Origin: Mesostigma viride
Taxonomy: Eukaryota; Streptophyta; Mesostigmatophyceae; Mesostigmatales; Mesostigmataceae
Direction: 5' to 3'
Length of the DNA: 62,000 nt
Assembly: GCA_009746045.1 (NCBI GenBank)
Contig: RPFO01000104.1
Span: forward strand, 7,618,955-7,680,954
In this document: piece after piece, positions 54,259-62,000 of the stretch
Numbering within the stretch: the stretch's first letter is position 1
Layout: the number at the start of each line of letters is the position of its first letter
Notes under the pieces: model-generated
What the model saw: only the letters and a program-made list of their open reading frames with translations
Told to the model about the DNA's origin: nothing
Database searches by the model: none
Position numbers and translations under genes: made by a program

Positions 54259-57200
54259 TCCGCCAGGGAGGGGGCTAAGAGTGACCCCCCCATTACTCTG
54301 GATGAAGTTGATTTGCTCCCTGCACAGGTTGAGAGTCTCCCGCTTAAGGTTGAGAGTCCCCCTGCACAGGTTGAGGGTGCATCCATGGAGGAAGAACACA
54401 ATGGGGTAGTGACTGGGTCTTCCCACGTCACCATGGTGAAAGCAGTTACCACAAGGCAACAACGTTCCCACATGGCTCTTGGAGGTAGTTTGCGTACTCC
54501 TTCAATGTTGGAGCGTGGAAGTCCTGCCTTAGGGCAGGAAGCTCCTTTAGAGGAGGAGGATGAGGCTGATGGCCTGAATGATGCAATGGGGAGCTTGGTT
54601 GTAAGAGAGAGTGCTGTTCCAAGCACCTCACCTGTATTTAATAAAATGTCTCTTGTGTCAAACATTGCATTGAGATTGCATCATATGTTTGGTCATGCTG
54701 CCCAGGCACTCCAGTTTGCAAGGAGGCTGGGAGGGACATCTTTGTTTAATGCAGTAAAGCAGGTTGCTGAGGCTTGTTCCTGTAGGCTGGTTGCTCCCAA
54801 GCCTAAGAAGTCTCATGTCAGACAACCTGTGTTGCAGCCTGGATATGTACAATGTGATATCCAAGAAATCAGGAAACTGATTTTGTTGGTGGGTGTTGAC
54901 AGATACACCAAGTACAAGGTGCTGGAGCTGTTGCAAGACAAATCTAAGCCATGTTTGGTGGCTGGGCTCCAGGCTATCAGATCCAGAATGAAACCAGTGA
55001 TCCAGCTGCAGTGTGATTTAGAATTTGAGTGCTGCATGGGGCATGAAGACCTCCCTGAGTTATTTGTTGTACACAGGGAGTCCCATGGCAGTCAAGGCGT
55101 GGTGGAGAGGACAATCAGAGAGCTCAAGACTATTCTGCTGACGGAGAAGAAGATTCCAAGATTGGTTCCAGCTATTATCAAGACGGCCTGGTTAAGGTCA
55201 GTTGAGGACAGATTGAATGTCAGGGCACCCATGTATGTTGGAGAGGTCCCTGTGACTCCATTATCATTGCATCTTCGGGAGCTCCCTACTGAGGTTGAGC
55301 AAGCCTGGAAAGATAGCCTTATGTTCAAGTTTGCCAAGTTGAGGCAGAAAGACAAGGGCTGGAGTGTTCTGAAACCTGTTGTTGGCCAGAGGGTAATTGT
55401 GTGGAAAGAGCCCAAGCTTGCAGGCAAGCGTGGTAGCTGGCACCCTGGAGTAGTGACCAGGGTGGAACTAGCTGGGCACAAGTGCTGGGTGAAGATGGAG
55501 GATCCTCCCCAGAATGTGCACCGTCTGTCGTGGTCATATGTACGTCTAAGGGGTGCTGAAGCAGAGGCAGTAACTCCTGATGTGACAACCTTGCCAGTTG
55601 GTCATGACGTCATCCCTGATCATCACGTTCCGGCTGGAAGTAATCCCCGGGTAAGTCCTGGCCAGACCCCTGGACCGGTTAACTTTCCAGATTTAGAGCA
55701 GGCAGATGTGGTCCCCTCTAGCCTCACTAAGCATAGAGGTGTGGGCCTGAAAGATGTGGTGCTGGCTATGCAAAAAGCCAAGCAAAAGCCTCGGGTGTCC
55801 AAGCTCAGCCAGTTGGGGGAGTCCGAGTGCACTGCACTAGAAGTAGATACCAATGCAGAGGTCTCAATCATGGGGTCTCAGCATACAGGGCAGCGGCAGA
55901 TTGGCGAGTCTAGCTGTTCCTGGGTGTCTGACTTTAGTGGCAGGGTTCATATGAAAGTGGTAGGAGAAATCATCTTACCATTTATGGGTGTAGATGTTTC
56001 CTTCCTAGTGCTAGAAGATTACGATGGCCCTATCATTTTGGGTCAGAATTTTCTTTGCACCCCTGGAGTTGTGGTTGTATCTCATAGCCTTATTCGTAAG
56101 GGTTGGGGTAGCATTCCACTGACTAACTTCAGGGCCCTGAATCTTAATTTTTTCTCTGTGAAAGCGATCAGGAATGTGCAGTGGCCTGAGGATCAGATTC
56201 CTGTGGCTTCCAGTCTTGTGATGCCAGCTGCTCTTCATCCTAGCAGTATTGGTATTACTAAGAGATCACTGGCTGCTCATTCTCCTCTTAGCTATGATCA
56301 GCTTGTCCAGGAAATGAGTTCTCCTCTGATGTTTGAGGCCTGGAGGCTAGCATTTGCCAAGGCCCTAGAGGAGTGGTTGCAGTTTGACTGCTGTCAGCCT
56401 GTGAATGAAGTTCCTCCATACAGTACACGGTTGAAGCTCAGATTCGTCATCAAGCGGAAGGAGGTGGAGGGGGTGTCTGTTCCCCATGTGCGTCCAGTTC
56501 TTAATGAATACCGTGGTACTGGGGATCTTCTGGGCGAGGAGTTGTATACACCTGGGATGCTACATGATACATGGCGTATTTTATTGTGCCTGTATGTCGG
56601 TATGCTGAACCAGGGTGCTGATGTGTCTTCAGTTCTGCTAGATTTCAAGAGAGCATTTCTGAAGGGTGATCCCAGTGTGGCTCAGCAGGTGTGGCATTGT
56701 GAAACTCCATTTCATGTGCCAGTTCCTGTAGCCTGGCAGGCAGAGCTCCAGTCTAGCTACCTGCTGATTCTGAAGGGTCTAGAAGGTCTCAGGTCCAGTC
56801 CCATCATTTGGAGGCTCACCTTGGAAGACTTCTTGACTAAACACTGTGGGTTGAAGGTGTCATCTGTGGACCCATGTTTATTGCTGGGTAGGTGGCATGA
56901 TTTACCTGTGTATGCTAGCCTGCATGGTGATGACTTGCACTTGATTGCTCCCACTAAGTGGTTGAGTCAGTTTGTGCCCATCATTAATGATGCATTTCCT
57001 TTGGGAAAAGAATTGTGGCAGAAGCCTGGAGAGGCTGTCACGTTCTGTGGAATGCAGGCTACATTGGTTCAGGAGGGGAGTCAGTGGCTGATTAAGCTGC
57101 AGGCGGGCAATGACTACAAGAGTACCATTCTTCAATCTGTTCCAGAGGTCATGACGTCATCCATTGCACCTGAGCTGAAAGGCAAGTTGGCCTGGTATGG

Positions 57201-57822
57201 CAGCATTTGTGGGCCTGACATGATGGTCCATAGCAGATCCCCTGATGATGTGCTAATTCTGGAGGAGCCTTCCCAGATTATTGCACATGTTAACAAGTCT
57301 CCTGGTATTACTTTAGCTGGGATAGATTTGTCTTTGCCATTTTCCTTGGATATCTATGTTGATAGCTCCATGGATAGCAGGCAAGTTTCTAAGGTCAGAG
57401 GCAGGTCAGCTGGCTTGTTTGTGCTTCAGCAACATAGGCCTAGTCTTGTGGCCTGGTACAGTCGTCTTCAAAGAAGGGTTGCTGTGAGTTCAGATGTCTC
57501 TGAGTGCAGAGCCATTTGTGAAGGGATTCAGTCTAGTTTGTACATCAAGGAGCTGTTGCTAGCTATGGCTTCAGTGACTCCTCATACTCTTCAGCTGGAA
57601 ACCTTGATCCTTTCAGATAACATGGGTATGGTCCAGTTTGTGCACAAGCAGTTGGCCAGAAGCAGAGATCTGGATTATCTCCTGTTGAAGGAGTTGGCAG
57701 GTCTGGTGGATATTCAACATCTTCCAGGTTCTGAGAATCCTGCTGATGCCTTGACCAAGTTGCCTCACAAGTCTGCTGAGCAATATAAGCTTCTTTACAA
57801 GCTGATGAGCTCCTCTGTGTGA
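54250..57822 (+). CDS. copia-2 Pol: integrase - protease-like - RT - RNase H, open
   Basis: One frame of 1190 codons, entered from Gag without an ATG of its own near the junction, so a frameshift is expected. In order: zinc-binding RLHHMFGH with ACSC; integrase core with VQCDIQEI, QLQCDLEFE and VVERTIRELKTIL (D, D, E about residues 200-290); SH3-like VVGQRVIVWKEPKLAG. Then the protease-like segment ALEVDTNAEVSIMG and IILGQNFLCTPGV (about residues 535-625). RT follows: LRLKFVIKRK-type start, LLDFKRAFLKGD and SLHGDDLHLIAP. RNase H: DIYVDSSMDSRQVSK, AWYSRLQRRVAVSSDVSECR, LSDNMGMVQFV and GSENPADALTKL. RT/RNase H are Copia-like but the domain order is not. Confidence 0.85.
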   Translation: MLGSAREGAKSDPPITLDEVDLLPAQVESLPLKVESPPAQVEGASMEEEHNGVVTGSSHVTMVKAVTTRQQRSHMALGGSLRTPSMLERGSPALGQEAPLEEEDEADGLNDAMGSLVVRESAVPSTSPVFNKMSLVSNIALRLHHMFGHAAQALQFARRLGGTSLFNAVKQVAEACSCRLVAPKPKKSHVRQPVLQPGYVQCDIQEIRKLILLVGVDRYTKYKVLELLQDKSKPCLVAGLQAIRSRMKPVIQLQCDLEFECCMGHEDLPELFVVHRESHGSQGVVERTIRELKTILLTEKKIPRLVPAIIKTAWLRSVEDRLNVRAPMYVGEVPVTPLSLHLRELPTEVEQAWKDSLMFKFAKLRQKDKGWSVLKPVVGQRVIVWKEPKLAGKRGSWHPGVVTRVELAGHKCWVKMEDPPQNVHRLSWSYVRLRGAEAEAVTPDVTTLPVGHDVIPDHHVPAGSNPRVSPGQTPGPVNFPDLEQADVVPSSLTKHRGVGLKDVVLAMQKAKQKPRVSKLSQLGESECTALEVDTNAEVSIMGSQHTGQRQIGESSCSWVSDFSGRVHMKVVGEIILPFMGVDVSFLVLEDYDGPIILGQNFLCTPGVVVVSHSLIRKGWGSIPLTNFRALNLNFFSVKAIRNVQWPEDQIPVASSLVMPAALHPSSIGITKRSLAAHSPLSYDQLVQEMSSPLMFEAWRLAFAKALEEWLQFDCCQPVNEVPPYSTRLKLRFVIKRKEVEGVSVPHVRPVLNEYRGTGDLLGEELYTPGMLHDTWRILLCLYVGMLNQGADVSSVLLDFKRAFLKGDPSVAQQVWHCETPFHVPVPVAWQAELQSSYLLILKGLEGLRSSPIIWRLTLEDFLTKHCGLKVSSVDPCLLLGRWHDLPVYASLHGDDLHLIAPTKWLSQFVPIINDAFPLGKELWQKPGEAVTFCGMQATLVQEGSQWLIKLQAGNDYKSTILQSVPEVMTSSIAPELKGKLAWYGSICGPDMMVHSRSPDDVLILEEPSQIIAHVNKSPGITLAGIDLSLPFSLDIYVDSSMDSRQVSKVRGRSAGLFVLQQHRPSLVAWYSRLQRRVAVSSDVSECRAICEGIQSSLYIKELLLAMASVTPHTLQLETLILSDNMGMVQFVHKQLARSRDLDYLLLKELAGLVDIQHLPGSENPADALTKLPHKSAEQYKLLYKLMSSSV

Positions 57823-58597
57823 GTTGAGCAATTCCAGTTGGAGCTTTGAGCTTGATGACTGATTGGGTGAGAAGAGCTAACATAGAGCTGGGCTCTGTTA
57901 TGCTGAGAGCTGTGTTGCTCTGAGGGCAGTAATGCTCTGTGTACATATGTGTATAATACTGTATTCTATGTAATGCTCAGTCATGGAGCATGATGTTGGT
58001 TGGGGGTTTGTCCTCAGTTTGAGGTTTGTCTCAACCAAAGGGATTTTATAGGGCAGGGTTCGATTCCCTGGGGCTGCTTAGGCGGATTTTCCCGGATTGG
58101 CTGACCCATCAACCTTGCTGGTGAGGTGGCGACAGGTCCCCCTAGTTTTGTCCCAGACAGAGGAAGGTAGTTTGTCATGTGCTTAATATATTTTGTGATG
58201 TGCTATTTCTCAGTCCATGGTGGGCGCCAGTTCTGATAACTATCAATGTCTACCTGATAAGGTCTTGTGGGTAACTTGTGGGGTTCCAATCAGGAGCCAT
58301 TATGGTGGTGATTCCATTTTGGTCATTATTCTGGTTAGCCACAAGCTGCTACTCCAAACACTTGGCTTTCTACTTCCAGTGGATAGGGAATTCATTGTAA
58401 TTCGTCATGGCTGAGATGTGTTGTGATCTGGTGCTTGATTAATCCCGAGCAGAGACTACAGAGAGCTGGGAGGGATGTCAAGTGCTATGCATGTTGTTTC
58501 TATATATGTGTTGCCAAGCCTAACAGCTCTAAAAGAAAGAAAGGGCTGGAGTTAATATGGCTGTTATGTCCAAGCTCTAAAAGAGAAGAAAGGGCTG
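57823..58597 (+). other. copia-2 3' untranslated region and PPT
   Basis: No credible ORF. CTCTAAAAGARAAGAAAGGG with CTGGAGTTAATAT occurs twice at 58528-58560 and 58575-58605. The first looks like a duplicated, non-functional copy of the PPT and LTR start. Confidence 0.6.
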
Positions 58598-59225
58598 GAG
58601 TTAATATTGCCTGGCAAGCAATATTATTCTACTAAGCTACTTGGCTTGTAGAGATTCTACTTCCGGTTACTACAATCCAGAAACGGGTTCATTCTGATGA
58701 GTATTGCTCGAGATGTGAGCAAGATACTGTTCTACTACATTCTACTTGGATTCAGTGATTCTACGGTGGTTCTTCAAGTGACGCGTGGCATACGACGTCT
58801 TGTCACAGTGTACGATAGGACATTTAGTCTCCGACACTGCGGTCTATTCAATGCTATTGATTAGACGTAACAAATAGTGACAGGACTTGTGCGACAGGAC
58901 ACTGATGTGACTATTTATGGATAACGAGTCGAGATCTGCTGGTCCAGAGTGAAGGACAGCAATATTGTGAGATGATCTGTCCTATCAGTCATCTGGATGT
59001 GACTGCGTCACAATTAGTATATAACGAGCAGGACGCTGCCACTTGGTAGCACCACTTTCCCTGCACCTGTGTCCTCGCACCTTCGGCGACGGTTCTCACG
59101 TGCCTCGTGCGTTCTGTGCTGGTAGCCATAACCAGCAACGTAAACCTATTGATTAATATAACTACTTCCTCTGTAGATATTAATCAGTGCAGGCTGAACC
59201 ACAGTTCAGCCACAGTTTCGTTAAC
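58598..59225 (+). repeat. copia-2 3' LTR (628 bp)
   Basis: Same length as the 5' LTR, with differences such as CTACTAAGC for CTGCTAAAC and GACGCG for GACGTG. Confidence 0.9.
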
Positions 59226-59226
59226 T

Positions 59227-60707
59227 CCTGGTGCTGCCACGCCACGAGGGTGAGCCCATCCTGATCGACAGCCCACGCGTAGTCCCCCTGCTCCGGCCTG
59301 CGCCCCAGCTGGTCCTTGACCTCCCTGAAGGGAAGCCTGCGCCGCTTGGGCATGATAGTGCCCACCACCTGGTGGCCCTAGCTGCACGTACGTCGTGGAG
59401 CTCCTCCAGCATGTCGCGGCTGGACTGTAGAAGCGGTCGGTGGCGATCCTGCACGGGTGCGGCAGCTCACCCGCCAGCATCTTGGTGATCCTGTACGTGT
59501 GCTGCTCCTCGGGCAGCTTGTCGTAGGTGTGCGCGTGGTAGAGGTAGCCCGTCGGCCAGTCGCAGACGCAATATTGCTTGATGTGGAACGGGGAGGGCTT
59601 GGTCGGGTTATAGAACCGGATGGGGCACAGCTTGTGCCGTGTCGAGATGGAGCGCTCGTCGATGGCAGCCTGCTCCCCTGGCACGAAGTATACTTCTTGT
59701 ATGCCGCATTCAGCAGCTCCTCCAGGCTCCAGCCAGAGGAACTGGAAGAGCCTCCACTCGCGTGTCTGGCGGTTCTCAGGGCGGTCTGCGGTGTTCCTGA
59801 AATGGAGATAGCGGCAAATCTGGCCAAACCTGAACTCAGACATCACGTGCTGCAGGTTGACAGGAGCTGCAGCGCCCATGGGCAGCCCAGTAAAGTAGTC
59901 TGACCTGGCAGGCAGATGCACCAGCGACATTGTGATGATGATGCCCAAGAACTTGCCGAGCTCGTGGATAGACATTGGTGTCCAATCCCGATCAAGCTCC
60001 AGCCTTGCCATGCAGCAGCTCGCTGCTGATCAGCATTAACCGGTTGGTCTCAGCAACGATCGGCTCGAGCACAGTCTTGGGATCCCAAAACAGAAGGAAC
60101 AGCTCGAGAGGACCAAACCTGTGCGCACGGCCGGGAATGTTCTGGTATGTCAGTCGCCTTGCCGTCAAACGCCGGCGCAGGTATGTCGGGCAGAATTCCA
60201 TCCTGAGTCGGGCTTTCCTGTCCCAAAAATCCAGTCACCATCCTCCTGAGCACGACCAGCCACACCGTCATCAGGCTGCTCCTCATCGTCGGAATCGACC
60301 AGCCAGGTCTGGCACCTCGTCCTGGTCGATCCTCATCAGCGCTGCCTTCAGAGTTGTCGTCTGCAGGCGGGGCTGGCTGCAGCCGACGCCTTCTGGGTGG
60401 ATTCCGGTGCTCTGGCCAAACAGCCAGACTTGCGCTTGGCACGCTTCTTGACCGGGGAAACCGAAATATCCTCGCTGTCGCCATCGCTAGCTGAGGAGGG
60501 GTCAGATTCGTCGTCGGCACCCCCCGACACCCCACCGTCGTCAACATCATCGTGCACTGCGGCATCGCCATCATTCTCATCGCCACTGTCACCATCTACC
60601 GAGCCTGCAGCCTCGGCGACCTTCCACTGATAAACCTGCGCCTTGCATGGTGAAGTCGTATTTCTTCGGATCGCCCTCGATCGAAAAGACATTTCGCGAT
60701 AGTGCAT
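59227..60707 (-). pseudogene. piggyBac-type transposase, N-terminal part
   Basis: Minus strand, ATG near 60707 (MHYREMSFRSRAIRR). It has an acidic N-terminus (GDSGDENDGDAAVHDDVDDG), NLS-like VKKRAKRKSG, then RFGPLELFLLFWDPKTVLEP, IHELGKFLGIIITMSLVHLP and GQICRYLHFRNTADRP of DDE_Tnp_1_7. Catalytic-region motifs GEQAAIDERSI and IATDRFYSPA follow, then KRRRLPFREVKDQ and GLTLVAWQHQ at the break. Frameshifts are seen near 60200, 60010 and 59370. The C-terminal part is at 12345-13138. The frame at 59227 stops where copia-2 begins. Confidence 0.8.
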
Positions 60708-61032
60708 GCGCGGTTCAGCGACACTACAGACCCAGGAATGCGCACGGTATCATGATTTTCCCCGAAATTCTCGCGTGCCCCGTGAGCCAGCACCGAATCT
60801 AGCCGGTGGTACCGAAAGCTTAATTCCACGTCTGAGCAAAAATCCTGACTGCGCGCCACCGGGAGGCGACGCCATGGCTGCCGTCGTTACTCGTCGTTTT
60901 CGCGGTCTTCGTCGTTTTGGCTCGTTTCGGTCATTTTTTTGGCGCCCAAAGTTACCTTTGGACCAGGGTACCCCCCTGGATATTTCTGTTCATAGCTCCC
61001 TGCATGTCCAGGTGTCCAAAATTCTGCCTTCA
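60708..61032. other. Spacer between two piggyBac-derived copies
   Basis: Probable 5' flank of the first transposase copy. No terminal repeat was recognised with confidence. Short frames here (such as MAAVVTRRFRGLRRFGSFRS) are not supported. Confidence 0.4.
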
Positions 61033-62000
61033 CCGGATGGGGCACAGCTTGTGCCGTGTCGAGATGGAGCGCTCGTCGATGGCAGCCTGCTCCCCTGGCA
61101 CGAAGTATATACTTCTTGTATGCCGCATTCAGCAGCTCCTCCAGGCTCCAGCCAGAGGAACTGGAAGAGCCTCCACTCGCGTGTCTGGCGGTTCAGTCAG
61201 GGCGGTCTGCGGTGTTCCTGAAATGGAGATAGCGGCAAATCTGGCCAAACCTGAACTCAGACATCACGTGCTGCAGGTTGACAGGAGCTGCAGCGCCCAT
61301 GGGCAGCCCAGTAAAGTAGTCTGACCTGGCAGGCAGATGCACCAGCGACATTGTGATGATGGTGCCCAAGAACTTGCCGAGCTCGTGGATAGACATTGGT
61401 GTCCAATCCCAATCGAGCTCCAGCCTTGCCATGCAGCAGCTCGCTGCTGATCAGCATACCGGTTGGTCTCAGCAACGATCGGCTCGAGCACAGTCTTGGG
61501 ATCCCAAAACAGAAGGAACAGCTCGAGAGGACCAAACCTGTGCGCACGGCCGGGAATGTTCTGGTATGTCAGTCGCCTTGCCGTCAAACGCCGGCGCAGG
61601 TATGTCGGGCAGAATTCCATCCTGAGTCGGGCTTTCCTGTCCCAAAAATCCAGTCACCATCCTCCTGAGCACGACCAGCCACACCGTCATCAGGCTGCTC
61701 CTCATCGTCGGAATCGACCAGCCAGGTCTGGCACCTCGTCCTGGTCGATCCTCATCAGCGCTGCCTTCAGAGTTGTCGTCTGCAGGCGGGGCTGGCTGCA
61801 GCCGACGCCTTCTGGGTGGATTCTGGCTTAATATTGCCGGTGCTCTGGCCGAACAGCCAGCTGACTTGCGCTTGGCACGCTTCTTGACCGGGGAAACCGA
61901 AATATCCTCGCTGTCGCCATCGCTAGCTGAGGAGGGGTCAGATTCGTCGTCGGCACCCCCCGACACCCCACCGTCGTCAACATCATCGTTCACTGCGGCA
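61033..62000 (-). pseudogene. Second partial piggyBac-type transposase copy, runs off the window
   Basis: Sequence from 61033 to the end is nearly the same as 59617-60560, with small indels (TATATACTTCTT for TATACTTCTT, GTTCAGTCAGG for GTTCTCAGG, loss of TTAA in GCATACCGG, TAATATTGCC inserted near 61832). It starts inside the coding region, so the catalytic C-terminal half is missing. It is a diverged tandem or dispersed duplicate. Confidence 0.8.

Larger units (their letters stand above)
51769..59225 (+). mobile_element. copia-2: complete Copia-like LTR retrotransposon
   Basis: LTRs 51769-52396 and 58598-59225 are 628 bp each and differ at about three positions. TCCTG flanks both sides (51764-51768 and 59226-59230). 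Internal ORFs: ORF0, Gag and an open 1190-codon Pol. A purine run AAGAGAAGAAAGGG precedes the 3' LTR. The near-identical LTRs and open Pol indicate a young, possibly active element. Confidence 0.9.

Overview
This is eukaryotic nuclear DNA dominated by mobile elements. Genes have GT-AG introns, one 3' flank carries a TGTAA motif like the green-algal polyadenylation signal, and coding GC is moderately high. A green alga or related microbial eukaryote fits best, but the host is inferred and not proven. The only recognisable housekeeping gene is the 3' end of PWP2/UTP1 (332-1928, + strand), a small-subunit processome WD40 protein.

Layout: 2.4-12.1 kb holds a nearly full-length non-LTR retrotransposon (LINE-1, minus strand) with two 168-bp 5' monomers, several 5'-truncated LINE 3' ends with (TTAA)n tails, a ~400-bp MITE candidate, a decayed LINE ORF1 and a perfect 60-bp hairpin. 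From 12.3 to 60.7 kb the sequence reads as a nested set of insertions. A piggyBac-type transposase gene is split between 12345-13138 (C-terminal part) and 59227-60707 (N-terminal part). The split is a CACTA-type DNA transposon (CACTA-A, 13139 to about 51767, TSD CCT). CACTA-A carries subterminal GTAACC-rich repeats, a coiled-coil accessory gene, a protein-kinase-like gene, a Tnp2/Plavaka-like transposase and a multi-exon gene of unknown function. That last gene is interrupted, in frame and with a 5-bp TSD (GGCGG), by a Copia-like LTR retrotransposon (copia-1, 27458-50138). The 3' LTR of copia-1 is in turn split by a second 14.2-kb CACTA element (CACTA-B, 35517-49695). A second Copia-like element (copia-2, 51769-59225, TSD TCCTG) sits at the right end of CACTA-A. 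A partial second piggyBac copy runs off the right edge (61033-62000).

Most notable: (1) both Copia-like elements have the order Gag - integrase - protease-like - RT - RNase H, with the protease after integrase and with DTQ/DTN instead of DTG; (2) the giant CACTA elements carry a shared accessory gene, a kinase-like gene and arrays of 31-bp palindromes; (3) LINE 3' ends of several families share a terminal stem-loop before their TTAA-type tails; (4) insertion boundaries and nearly identical LTRs give a relative order of events: piggyBac, then CACTA-A, then copia-1, then CACTA-B, with copia-2 recent.

Many element ORFs carry single-base frameshifts even where LTRs are almost identical, so some may be sequencing errors and not decay. 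All family assignments are from motif reading, without database search.
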